NCBI RefSeq assembly: GCF_951230155.1
Contig: NZ_CATNVD010000003.1
Coordinates: 62,001-126,000 of the forward strand
Origin: Parablautia sp. Marseille-Q6255
Lineage (GTDB): Bacteria; Bacillota; Clostridia; Lachnospirales; Lachnospiraceae
Length of the DNA stretch: 64,000 nt
Reading direction: 5' to 3'
The position numbers and the translations under genes are program-made. Below the pieces are notes generated by a model, which was not told where the DNA came from, did not search any database, and was given only the letters and a program-made list of their open reading frames with translations. This document shows positions 54,713 through 63,468 of the stretch, in pieces. Numbering within the stretch: the stretch's first letter is position 1; every line of letters begins with the position of its first letter.

Positions 54713-54741
54713 TTTACATTCACTGTTTTTGGTAGTAAAAT
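54713..54741 (+). promoter_or_regulatory. Promoter of the XRE gene
   Basis: TTTACA (54713-54718), 17-nt spacer, TAAAAT (54736-54741), 32 nt before the start codon. Confidence 0.7.
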
Positions 54742-54773
54742 GGATTTATCAAAAAGAAAGTGGGAAATCTGAT

Positions 54774-55349
54774 ATGACAATCGGTGATAAAATAAAAAAA
54801 ATCCGGACATTCCGGAATATGACACAGGCAGAACTTGGTGCTGCCCTCGGTTGGGGCGATAAAGGTGCAAATCGTCTTGCCCAATATGAAACGAATTACC
54901 GGGTTCCCCGCAAAGATCTGGTAACTGAAATGGCTAAGATTCTGGACGTAAACCCACTGACACTACATGAGCCAACCACGATGGACGCCTCTGAACTGAT
55001 GGAAATTCTGTTCTGGATTGATGAATTTAACCCAGCAGCTATTAATCTCTTTCAGTTAGAAACCTATCCGGGTAAAAAATGCAATTCCAGTGAGGGTACC
55101 GCTGTCCGTTATCATGATTCTGATAACTGGCCGGCTCATCCACCTGTTGGTATGTGGTTCAATTATGGAGTTCTCAATGATTTTATGAAAGAATGGCTTC
55201 TCAGAAAAGAAGAATTGAAATCCGGTAAAATTACCAGAGATGAGTATTTTGAGTGGAAAATTAACTGGCCACAGACCTGTGATGGGTGTGGGAAATATGA
55301 GCCGAAAAGGCAATGGCGATCTGCAAATGCAGAACTTAGTGAAACTTAG
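54774..55349 (+). CDS. XRE-family transcriptional regulator with C-terminal extension
   Basis: 191-residue protein. An N-terminal Cro/CI-type helix-turn-helix (1-~62, IRTFRNMTQAELGAALGWG) is followed by a ~125-residue domain ending in a CDGCGKYEPK stretch. The ATG at 54774 is chosen; the frame is open to 54681, but that part overlaps the promoter and operators. It is the only plus-strand gene between the IS region and the right edge regulator. It probably regulates itself, and perhaps the recombinase side. Confidence 0.82.
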   Translation: MTIGDKIKKIRTFRNMTQAELGAALGWGDKGANRLAQYETNYRVPRKDLVTEMAKILDVNPLTLHEPTTMDASELMEILFWIDEFNPAAINLFQLETYPGKKCNSSEGTAVRYHDSDNWPAHPPVGMWFNYGVLNDFMKEWLLRKEELKSGKITRDEYFEWKINWPQTCDGCGKYEPKRQWRSANAELSET

Positions 55350-55389
55350 CAAAACTTAAATTTATTATGTTTTTTCTCTTTAACCAAAG

Positions 55390-55436
55390 AAAAAAGCACT
55401 GAAAACCATCAGTCCAACGGTTTTCAGTGCTTTTTT
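55390..55436. terminator. Bidirectional terminator between XRE gene and ABC exporter
   Basis: An 18-bp perfect stem: AAAAAAGCACTGAAAACC (55390-55407) pairs with its complement at 55419-55436 around an 11-nt loop. A6/T6 ends give U-tracts on both strands. Confidence 0.88.
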
Positions 55437-55552
55437 CATATTGCTCTATTGAATTTTCCTCATTCCACCTATACAAGTGAAACTTAGAGAAACTTAAATT
55501 AAATCTCTTTCAGACAATTCAATTTGGATATTCACCAACTGTGGATTATTTC

Positions 55553-57292
55553 TCAGTGGGCCAGTTTCCAGCTTACTGCCTGCTGCCTTGCATCCACAAA
55601 TCTCTTATAAATGCCTTCCTGCTTCATTAGTTGCTCATGTGTTCCCTGCTGTACAATTCTTCCTTTGTCAACAACCACAATCTGGTCTGCATGTCTGACC
55701 GTTTTTAATCTGTGGGCAATCATAATAATCGTTTTTTCCTTTGTAAGTGCATCTACTGCATCCATCAGCTCCTTTTCATTCTCTGGATCAACATTTGCCG
55801 TTGCTTCATCCAATATGACGATTGGCGCATCCTTCATAATCGCTCTGGCTATCGAAATACGCTGTTTCTCACCGCCGGAAAGTGTGGCTCCACCTTCTCC
55901 AATCACTGTGTCGTACCCATCCGGAAGTTTGCTGATAAAATCATGACAGCACGCTTTCTTCGCCGCTTCCACCACTTCCTCATGACTTGCATCCTGACGT
56001 CCGAATTTAATATTATTCTCAATGGTGTCTGCGAACAAATACACCGACTGAAATACAAATGAAAAATTACGCATCAGACTGTTCATGCTGTAGTCTTTTA
56101 CATTCACACCTCCAAGTGTCACTTCCCCGGAATCCACATCCCAGAACCTGGCAATCAGATTGCAAAGTGTTGATTTTCCTCCACCAGATGGTCCAACGAT
56201 TGCTGTCGTCGTTTTCTGCGGAATAGAGAGCGATATATCATCAATGATCTTCCGTTTGTCATAAGAAAACGAAACATTAGAAAGTCTAATATCGTAATTT
56301 TCCGGCTGTATTTCTTTACCGTCGATATCCATGGTATCCAGCTCCAATATTGCATTTGCTTTATCTACACATACGCTTACCACATGTAAAAGAGATGAAT
56401 AATTTCCTGCACATTCCAGACTGGCATAAAGCATAAATGCTGAGATTGTCATACCAATTGCATAGACCGCACTCATAGTTCCATTAATATAAAAATATGC
56501 ACTGCATGCTACGATTACTGCACCTGTGGTTTTTGTTATGACGCTTTGCAGAAAATGATAAGGGACAAACAACATCTCCATCTTTGTATTAATCTTTTCG
56601 CATGCTTCATTTGCATCATTTAATCTTTTTGCCTGTTTTCCAAGCAGGTTGTATGATTTTACTTCTGATATTCCCTGCAGATACTCCATGATCTGATTTA
56701 CAAGCTCTGTATCGCATACCACTTTTTGCTCTGAATCGTTTTTCCCTGCATTCTGCATCACAGCATTTACACCAAAGAAAATAAGCACTCCTGCTGCAGC
56801 TGTCAGTCCAATTCTCCAGTCAAAAAGAAACAGCATAAGAATGATCATGGATGTTTCCAGAATTCCCTGCATGGTCAGCATAACCACTCTCGCAGCTACA
56901 TCGCCAAGTGTTTCCATTGTATTCGTCGTAATAGAAGAAATTTCCCCGATGCTGTTGGCATTAAAATATCCCATCGGCAGATAGCGCAGATGCTCTGCAA
57001 TCTTGATTCTCATAAAAGCACTCGCATTATATCCTCCTTCTGTCTGAAGCACTGTAGAGTATCTCTTACAGATGACATCAACTACAATTGCAATCACCAT
57101 GATCGCAATTGAACCACCAATATATTTTCCTATTGGTTTTCCACTCATCAAACCAATCAATATGTACATAATAGCCGGTATCTTCATTGCTGAAGCGAGA
57201 GCCTCTATAAGTCCGATCACTATCGACAGTTTAAATTTATTACCATTTTCCCTACCTGAAAAACGAAAGAATTTTGCCAGAATTCCAAACAT
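55553..57292 (-). CDS. ABC exporter half-transporter, second of heterodimer
   Basis: 579-residue type IV ABC protein: a six-helix domain (~1-320) and a nucleotide-binding domain with Walker A GPSGGGKST, Q-loop VFQSVYLFADT, signature LSGGEKQRIS, Walker B IVILDEA and switch His in AHRLKTV. It starts 1 nt after the partner gene. The pair under a TetR regulator resembles drug or siderophore-type exporters; the cargo is not known. Confidence 0.9.
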   Translation of the reverse strand: MFGILAKFFRFSGRENGNKFKLSIVIGLIEALASAMKIPAIMYILIGLMSGKPIGKYIGGSIAIMVIAIVVDVICKRYSTVLQTEGGYNASAFMRIKIAEHLRYLPMGYFNANSIGEISSITTNTMETLGDVAARVVMLTMQGILETSMIILMLFLFDWRIGLTAAAGVLIFFGVNAVMQNAGKNDSEQKVVCDTELVNQIMEYLQGISEVKSYNLLGKQAKRLNDANEACEKINTKMEMLFVPYHFLQSVITKTTGAVIVACSAYFYINGTMSAVYAIGMTISAFMLYASLECAGNYSSLLHVVSVCVDKANAILELDTMDIDGKEIQPENYDIRLSNVSFSYDKRKIIDDISLSIPQKTTTAIVGPSGGGKSTLCNLIARFWDVDSGEVTLGGVNVKDYSMNSLMRNFSFVFQSVYLFADTIENNIKFGRQDASHEEVVEAAKKACCHDFISKLPDGYDTVIGEGGATLSGGEKQRISIARAIMKDAPIVILDEATANVDPENEKELMDAVDALTKEKTIIMIAHRLKTVRHADQIVVVDKGRIVQQGTHEQLMKQEGIYKRFVDARQQAVSWKLAH

Positions 57293-57293
57293 A

Positions 57294-59048
57294 TCATTCT
57301 CCCTCCTTCACCGTATCTTTTACAGAAATATGGGCATCCCACATTTCCTTATAAAGCGGGCATAACATCAGTAGTTCCTCATGTGTACCATGTGCTGTTA
57401 CATTTCCATCATTTACGACAAAGATCTGATCACTGTCCTTAACGGTAGAAAGCCTGTGTGCGATTACGATCAGTGTCTTCCCTGCTACCAGTTTTGCAAT
57501 AGAATTCTGCAGAATCGCCTCATTTTCCGGATCCGTATAAGCAGTTGCCTCATCAAGAATTACAATCGGAGCATCCTTCAGCATTGCCCTTGCAATGGAG
57601 ATACGCTGCCTCTCTCCTCCTGACAGATGTCCTCCTGCACCTCCTACAACCGTATCAAATCCGTTCTCAAGCTGCATGATAAATTCATAGCATCCGCTTT
57701 TCTTTGTCACCTCGATGATCTGTTCATCTGTAGCCTCCGGATTTCCCTGTCTAATATTTTCACGTACCGTTTCATTGAACAGATAATTATCCTGTGCAAC
57801 ATATGCAATTTTCCGATTAAAATCTGCAAGCGACATTTCTTTGACATCAACTCCACCGATTTTAATACTTCCGGAATCCACATCCCACAAGGACGCAATC
57901 AGCTTTGCGATGGTTGACTTTCCGCTTCCGGAAGGTCCTACGATTGCATTTACCGTTCCTGCTTTTAGCTCCATAGTTACTCCATGCAGAATCTCTTTGT
58001 CGTGATAACCAAACCTGACATTTTCAAGTGTAACGGAGTTATCTTTTGGAACACTTTTACTTTTCTCTGGACGTTCAAGCTCCGGCTGTTCCAGAATTCC
58101 TGCCACTTCACTAACAATCACTCCGATCTTGCCAAGATCATCTGTATAGGAACCCACTGTGATCAACGGTCCAACGATTCCAAGTGATAAAATAATGCAG
58201 ATGACAAAATCTGAAATCGCAAGTGTTCCATTGGCTACATAATGTGCCCCAAACGGCAATACCGTAAGAAGCGTATAAGGTGTGACCACCATCATCAGTC
58301 CATGAAAGATCGAGCACCGTTTCATCCAGGAAATAAAGGAATCTGCATATTCAAAAGCCGCCTTTGTAAATTTGGCATAAGAACTTTCTGTCTTTCCAAA
58401 TGCCTTGATCACTTCGATTCCGTCAATATATTCCACTGCCGCATCATTCAGATCTTTTGTTGTCTGAACCGTTCTCTCGAAGCTTGGTTTATAATCCAGC
58501 ATCATTCCAAAATAGGAAAGAAATCCCACTATAACCGGCACCAATGACCAGAGTGCCAGTCTCCAGTCTGTCAGGAAGAAATAAATCAAAATCACAATCG
58601 GTGCCAGCAGATTGGACGTGAATTCCGGGACAATATGCGCCAGTGTTGTCTCGATACTGTCGATTCTTTCCACCATAATATTTTTAAATGTACCGGAAGG
58701 TGTGTCTTTCACATAGCCAAGAGGTACCCGCGCCAGCTTGTCACAGCAGGATTTTCTTATATTTGCAAGTACTGCAAACGTTGCTTTATGTGACAATGCT
58801 GTCGAAAGTGAATGAAGCAGTTCTGCAATGATAAACGATAATGCAATCAGAACCGCTTTTGCAAGATATATTTCAAACTCCTTTTCACCATTTAAAAACA
58901 GCTTTACTATATCTGCAATAATAAAATACGGCAAAATCTTAAAAATCACATTTCCGATTGCAAGTAACACACTCCATACATAGGCAATTCTTTTTTGTCC
59001 GGCCCATGTCAGGATCCAGCTGATTGCCGACTTCTTTTTTTCTTTCAC
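57294..59048 (-). CDS. ABC exporter half-transporter, first of heterodimer
   Basis: 584-residue type IV ABC protein: a six-helix domain (~15-315), then Walker A GPSGSGKST, Q-loop VAQDNYLFNET, signature LSGGERQRIS, Walker B IVILDEA and AHRLSTV. The first helix begins WILTWAGQKRIAYVWSV, a style seen in IrtA/YbtP-like pairs. It lies 111 nt downstream of tetR on the same strand. Confidence 0.9.
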   Translation of the reverse strand: MKEKKKSAISWILTWAGQKRIAYVWSVLLAIGNVIFKILPYFIIADIVKLFLNGEKEFEIYLAKAVLIALSFIIAELLHSLSTALSHKATFAVLANIRKSCCDKLARVPLGYVKDTPSGTFKNIMVERIDSIETTLAHIVPEFTSNLLAPIVILIYFFLTDWRLALWSLVPVIVGFLSYFGMMLDYKPSFERTVQTTKDLNDAAVEYIDGIEVIKAFGKTESSYAKFTKAAFEYADSFISWMKRCSIFHGLMMVVTPYTLLTVLPFGAHYVANGTLAISDFVICIILSLGIVGPLITVGSYTDDLGKIGVIVSEVAGILEQPELERPEKSKSVPKDNSVTLENVRFGYHDKEILHGVTMELKAGTVNAIVGPSGSGKSTIAKLIASLWDVDSGSIKIGGVDVKEMSLADFNRKIAYVAQDNYLFNETVRENIRQGNPEATDEQIIEVTKKSGCYEFIMQLENGFDTVVGGAGGHLSGGERQRISIARAMLKDAPIVILDEATAYTDPENEAILQNSIAKLVAGKTLIVIAHRLSTVKDSDQIFVVNDGNVTAHGTHEELLMLCPLYKEMWDAHISVKDTVKEGE

Positions 59049-59121
59049 ATTCGTTCACTCCTTACTTTGGTTTTATTGTTGTTTCTTTCATTAGTTTATT
59101 CTAACTCATATATAATAAAAT

Positions 59122-59147
59122 AGGTGGCTTACTGGCATTAGCCACCT
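59122..59147 (-). terminator. Hairpin between tetR and the ABC genes
   Basis: AGGTGGCT (59122-59129) pairs with AGCCACCT (59140-59147), followed on the minus strand by ATTTTATTATATATG. It may partly terminate the tetR message or serve as a leader for the exporter genes. Confidence 0.5.
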
Positions 59148-59159
59148 GACTTACATTAG

Positions 59160-59789
59160 TTATACCGGGAATTCAATATTCCACAATCGTTCCCAGCCAC
59201 CTGTATTGAATTCTTTCAGCTGATGCACATTTTTCTTTGCAGTCTCCCTGTCTATATCATGCTCAATGATCTGAAATACTGATGAAAAAAATCCCGTATA
59301 GATCATATGCATAAGGCTTTCCTCTACAATCGGTATTTTCACACCGTTCTCTTTCATCTTTTCCATATATTTCAGGCTGGACTTCATTTCCCGTTCTACC
59401 ATATTGTGTATGAATAGTTCAAATTTTCCACTGTCTCCACATTTCAACAATAATCTGAAATTATCATAATGATCATAAATATAATCAACCATCTGCTCCA
59501 TTCCATCACTGGATGTATACGACATATTCCTTGTCTGATCACTGGCCGAAAGCTTTTCAAACTCCTCAACGATCTGATCATAAATCTGATAAATGTGTTC
59601 CATATAGGGATCTGTCAGTGCATCAAAAAGTGCCTCTTTCGTCGGATAATATTTGTAAAATGCACCAGTAGTAAGTCCGGCATCTTTTACAATGTTTCTT
59701 AAAGATGCTCCGGTCAGACCATCTTTCAGGAAATGTTTTCTGGCTGTATTTAATATATTTTTTTGTGTATCTTCTGCTTTTGTCGACAT
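59160..59789 (-). CDS. TetR-family regulator of the ABC exporter
   Basis: 209 residues. The N-terminal helix-turn-helix (~8-60) contains TGASLRNIVKDAGLTTGAFYKYYPTKEALF; the C-terminal helical ligand domain is divergent. The ATG at 59789 with AGAGGAT upstream is preferred over 59843, which lies in the operator. A 32-bp perfect palindrome covers its own promoter, so autoregulation is very likely, and it probably controls the two ABC genes downstream. Confidence 0.88.
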   Translation of the reverse strand: MSTKAEDTQKNILNTARKHFLKDGLTGASLRNIVKDAGLTTGAFYKYYPTKEALFDALTDPYMEHIYQIYDQIVEEFEKLSASDQTRNMSYTSSDGMEQMVDYIYDHYDNFRLLLKCGDSGKFELFIHNMVEREMKSSLKYMEKMKENGVKIPIVEESLMHMIYTGFFSSVFQIIEHDIDRETAKKNVHQLKEFNTGGWERLWNIEFPV

Positions 59790-59820
59790 TCTTTTCGTAT
59801 CCTCTAAAGTTCTTTCCAAA

Positions 59821-59877
59821 AATATAACAGTGCTATATAGCACTGTTATATTTTAACTCATTACAGGAATTTGTCAA
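59821..59877 (-). promoter_or_regulatory. tetR promoter with 32-bp perfect palindromic operator
   Basis: The half-site AATATAACAGTGCTAT (59821-59836) is followed directly by its exact complement (59837-59852). A TTGACA -35 box (minus strand, 59872-59877) is placed so that the -10 (AAAATA, 59849-59854) overlaps the palindrome edge. Binding would block transcription. Confidence 0.8.
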
Positions 59878-59921
59878 GTCTGCTGTTTCGATTTTTTATT
59901 TTCCCGTGTATTCAATTTTCA

Positions 59922-60184
59922 CTTAGCAGATGCATCTGTAGTTTGATTTTGCCGTCGTCACACCACATGATTCTCTTCAGCATCTTTCCTTTTGACCAAT
60001 ATAAACTTTTCATTGCTATATATAAGAACGGAACCATGATTCTGCGTGTTGCCTTTCCAATTTGTACAAACTGTCCACCATCAAAAAATACATGCTTTAA
60101 CGGTATTTTTGCCTATGTCAGAAATGCCATGGCAAGATCTGCACCAATCGAAGATGCAACTACAAGTTCTATTTCTTTGATTCC
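59922..60184 (-). pseudogene. Remnant of an alpha/beta-hydrolase-like gene
   Basis: A minus-strand frame reads ELVVASSIGADLAMAFL, then an in-frame TAG (60113-60115), then KIPLKHVFFDGGQFVQIGK and further similar sequence to a TGA at 59922. ASSIGAD resembles an altered nucleophile elbow of an alpha/beta hydrolase. There is no start codon, and both ends are missing. Confidence 0.7.
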
Positions 60185-60188
60185 ATGT

Positions 60189-60404
60189 TTAAGCCTCCTC
60201 TTCGACTTTTTCAAAATCTACTGTCAGTTCCTTCATAGAAATTTTTACCACCTTAAAACCATACTGCAAAAGTTCCTTTTTGAATGTAAGGAACGAATGA
60301 TCTATAGGCACTCCGGCAATGTTTTCAATTTCAGCAAAAGTCAACTTGAAATCGTCTGTTTTATTTTTATTGATTCACTTCCATAAAGGATTATATTTGC
60401 TCAT
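60189..60404 (-). pseudogene. Small gene broken by a stop codon
   Basis: From ATG 60404 the frame reads MSKYNPLWK, then TGA (60375-60377), then INKNKTDDFKLTFAEIENIA through to VEEEA and TAA at 60189, 72 codons in all. A TGG-to-TGA change would explain the stop. The family is a small protein often seen in gut Firmicutes, function unknown. It lies immediately before the hydrolase remnant. Confidence 0.65.
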
Positions 60405-60452
60405 AATTATCATTCATCTACTTTCCAAAACTATTTACAATATCCTTTGCCA

Positions 60453-61943
60453 TCAGTCAGATTTACTCCACTTGCCACAACACTTTTCCTGGATAAAATA
60501 TTTTCTTATCTTCTCCATTCCTTCTGCATCCATCTGATACTGATCTGCAATAGTTCCATTTTCAAAATGAATGACATCAGTGCAACACTCTATAATCAGT
60601 TCCAAATCATGTGTGATCACATAAACCGAAATTCCGGTATCCCACACTTCTCTTAGAACCTCTGCAACCTCCAGCATATGCTTATGATCAAGACCACTGG
60701 TTGGTTCATCCAAAAACAGCACAGAGCGCCCGGAGGCAATTGCAGATGCGATAGCCGCCCGCTGCTTCTGACCTCCGGAAAGTGACATTGGATGACGGTC
60801 TTTGACTTTTATCAGATCCAGCATATCAAGAAATTTGTCTGCTTCTTTCTCATTTTCTTCTTTCATGCTAATCATAACTTCATCCTGTATTGTCTCTGTA
60901 AAAAGCTGATGATTCACTTCCTGCATAACCATATAACAGGCTTTCAGCCTTTCTTTTGGTCTGTAAGTTTTTCCATTCCAGATGATTGTGCCACATTGTT
61001 TTTCCAAACCACAGAAACAACGGGAAAAAGTAGATTTTCCAGCTCCATTATTGCCCGTAATTGCGACAATCCGATTTGCCGGAATCTCACATTCTCTGAT
61101 ATATAAAATCTGTGGACCATTCTTATATGCAAAATTAAAATCATGAAGTTCCATTGTGGTTCTTTCTGATATCAACATCTCTGGCATAAGGAGATTTTCC
61201 AGAACATAAGCCCGCAGTCCCATCTCTTCTCGCTTTTCTTCTGTCAGATTTTCAAACTCTGTGGCTGAATAATCCTGAATAATCTGTCCCTCTTTCATAT
61301 AAATAAACCGATCCGCCAGCCCACGCAGATAATACAGGCGATGCTCCGATATAATAATCGTTTTTCCCTGTTCCTTCCAGTGGGCGATTATTCTTCGCAG
61401 ATCCATGATTGAAGCTGCATCCAGATTAGAAGAGGGTTCGTCCAGGACAAAAATATCCGGTTTCATAATAGAAACCCCTGCACAGGCAATCTTCTGCTTC
61501 TCTCCACCTGAAAGCTGAAAAATATTGCGTCCAATCAATTTTTTCAGATGCAGCTCCTGAATTGTAGCCTGCAATCGATCTTTGATTTCTTCCTTTGGCA
61601 TTCCAAGATTTTCACATCCAAAAGTAATCTCGCTTGTTGTATCTACATTAAAAAACTGTGACCGTGGATTTTGAAAAACACTTCCAACAATTTTTGCTGT
61701 ATCATACAGTGGCTGCTGCGAAACATTTATCCCATTTATCCATATCTCACCAGTTAATTTTCCTTCATAATAATGTGGAATCAACCCATTGATCATTCGA
61801 GTGAGTGTTGTTTTTCCACAACCGCTCTCCCCACATAGCACAATAACCTGACCATCTTCTATCTCCAGATCAATATCCCGGATTCCCACAGAATATTCAT
61901 TATTTTCTCCATATGTAAATGTTGCATGATCTATTTTTATCAT
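60453..61943 (-). CDS. ECF-type importer ATPase, two ATPase domains fused
   Basis: 496 residues containing two CbiO-like ATPase domains. Domain 1 (~1-235) has GESGCGKTT, LSGGEKQKIA and FVLDEPSS; domain 2 (~265-480) has GNNGAGKST, LSGGQKQRAA and LFLDEPTSG. It replaces the EcfA/EcfA' heterodimer. It follows the EcfT gene by 11 nt. The last residues (EKCCGKWSKSD) run beyond the domain. Confidence 0.9.
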   Translation of the reverse strand: MIKIDHATFTYGENNEYSVGIRDIDLEIEDGQVIVLCGESGCGKTTLTRMINGLIPHYYEGKLTGEIWINGINVSQQPLYDTAKIVGSVFQNPRSQFFNVDTTSEITFGCENLGMPKEEIKDRLQATIQELHLKKLIGRNIFQLSGGEKQKIACAGVSIMKPDIFVLDEPSSNLDAASIMDLRRIIAHWKEQGKTIIISEHRLYYLRGLADRFIYMKEGQIIQDYSATEFENLTEEKREEMGLRAYVLENLLMPEMLISERTTMELHDFNFAYKNGPQILYIRECEIPANRIVAITGNNGAGKSTFSRCFCGLEKQCGTIIWNGKTYRPKERLKACYMVMQEVNHQLFTETIQDEVMISMKEENEKEADKFLDMLDLIKVKDRHPMSLSGGQKQRAAIASAIASGRSVLFLDEPTSGLDHKHMLEVAEVLREVWDTGISVYVITHDLELIIECCTDVIHFENGTIADQYQMDAEGMEKIRKYFIQEKCCGKWSKSD

Positions 61944-61954
61944 AATGTACTACC

Positions 61955-62692
61955 TCAAAAAACAATATACTGATGCAAAAAGAACAATATAAAGCATGCA
62001 AAGCAAACAACAATGGCACTAAAATCCTGTACATGAAAGCCAATCTCGCAGACATTGGTTCTTCTGACCGGTGCACCAAGTCCCCTTGTTAGAGCTGCTG
62101 CAGACAGCTCATCACCAATTTTTATTACGGATACCATCAATGGTATCAGCCGGTATTCAATCATAAGGAATGGATTTTTACCACCAAAACGGATATTTCT
62201 CATTTTCATTGCATCCCGGATTGCCTGATATTCTTCCTTGATTGTAGGAAAGAAACGGAAAATAACTGACAACGGTATTATGATTTTTTCTGTGACATGC
62301 ATCCGCTCCATTGCACTGATAAACTCACTTACAGATGTAGAAGAAATCAGATATGCGCCTGTCATAATTCCCGGTGCAAAACGCGTCATAATTGATGTTG
62401 CTGCCAATATCAGAAAAGAAATCATACCACTCCAAACATTCAATGCCAGCCGCTCCAGTACAAAGCATACCGCATAGAGAACTGCATATTTACCGGCTGT
62501 TTTGAATTTGTGCTCTGACAAAATCAATGCAAATGGTATAAGGCTTAGTATTGGTTTCACTATATTCATGATTCCATCATTGCTGGTACTGAACATCAAT
62601 GTTGTAATCGTTATAAGCATAAACAATTTTGTTCTAGGATCTAAAACAATTCCATTTCTGCTGTCAACAGTAGCAGATAATATCTCATCCAT
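61955..62692 (-). CDS. ECF importer transmembrane coupling protein (EcfT)
   Basis: 245-residue CbiQ/EcfT-type membrane protein. DPRTKLFMLI near the N-terminus is typical; the cytoplasmic coupling helices carry AMKMRNIRFG and ALTRGLGAP, matching the Ala-Arg-Gly motifs of EcfT. The start overlaps the S-component stop (TAATG). The longer frame to 62800 lies inside that gene and is rejected. Confidence 0.88.
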   Translation of the reverse strand: MDEILSATVDSRNGIVLDPRTKLFMLITITTLMFSTSNDGIMNIVKPILSLIPFALILSEHKFKTAGKYAVLYAVCFVLERLALNVWSGMISFLILAATSIMTRFAPGIMTGAYLISSTSVSEFISAMERMHVTEKIIIPLSVIFRFFPTIKEEYQAIRDAMKMRNIRFGGKNPFLMIEYRLIPLMVSVIKIGDELSAAALTRGLGAPVRRTNVCEIGFHVQDFSAIVVCFACFILFFLHQYIVF

Positions 62693-63276
62693 TACACGAT
62701 TCCTGCTTTTACAAAGTGTTTTTTGAGCAACGCTTTTCCAATCATTCCTCCAATGATTGCGCAGATAAAGATACCTGCAATCACAAGAACAATGCTCCAC
62801 ATAGGCATGACAGCCATTACTTTATCTGCATACTCTTTACCAAAACTGGCTGCGAAGCTGGCTCTTGAATCTTCTACCATGAAGTACATTGGAATATATG
62901 TACCAACCATCCAGAGACTGAATACTGCATATCCAATCAGGCTCCTTTTAGCACTTTTATAATTGCCAAATTTCAGAATCAAATCTCCCAGCAGCCCAAA
63001 GATAAGCCCCAAAGGTACACCCCAATATCCCATTCCGGTAAGTCCCATCAAAAGGCCACTCAGAATTGCCATCAGCGTTACCATACCAAACTTCTTTACC
63101 CTTGTCAGGAATAACATAAATGGAATTCCTGTGATCAGTGTCCACAATGCACCAAGAATCGGAAGAAATATCGGAACAAAGCCAATCGGAATTGCCACAC
63201 AACATCCGAGTACAAAATAAAGGACTGTGAAAAGTCCCAGATTAATCAGGTCCTTCGCCTGTAATTTGTTATTCAT
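62692..63276 (-). CDS. ECF importer substrate-binding S component
   Basis: 194-residue, roughly six-helix membrane protein of the MptD / Trep_Strep-like (TIGR02185-type) group of putative S components. The start LQAKDLINLGLFTVLYFVLG and ILSGLLMGLTGMGYWGVPLG are characteristic. Its substrate is not established. Immediate coupling to EcfT and a fused ATPase makes a dedicated (group I) ECF importer. Confidence 0.83.
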   Translation of the reverse strand: MNNKLQAKDLINLGLFTVLYFVLGCCVAIPIGFVPIFLPILGALWTLITGIPFMLFLTRVKKFGMVTLMAILSGLLMGLTGMGYWGVPLGLIFGLLGDLILKFGNYKSAKRSLIGYAVFSLWMVGTYIPMYFMVEDSRASFAASFGKEYADKVMAVMPMWSIVLVIAGIFICAIIGGMIGKALLKKHFVKAGIV

Positions 63277-63468
63277 ACAGAATACCTCCCTTGTATAATT
63301 AGCTCTATCTAACTACTCCATAAAATACCATATGTTTTGTTATATCTCTACAACCAAATATCATTTTAGCTCCAAACAGCATTGGGTTTTATTGTTGACT
63401 CTGCTCTCTTCAAATCCTATAATATTATCTGTTACAGGGCAAAAGTACTTATATCAGGGAGATCTTCT

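Larger units (their letters stand above)
54130..54773. other. Gap before the XRE gene: small orphan ORF and operator cluster
   Basis: The 644-nt stretch holds a 53-residue minus-strand ORF, three TTCGC/GCGAA palindromes and a promoter (listed separately). A GTACCTTGAAAATTACATGA-type sequence lies on the minus strand at ~54441-54460. No other gene is supported; it looks like the remains of rearranged element DNA. Confidence 0.5.

Noticed and set aside
59871-60386. 171-residue plus-strand ORF between tetR and the ECF ATPase
   Set aside because: It is antisense to recognisable remnants of two minus-strand genes and has no family motif.
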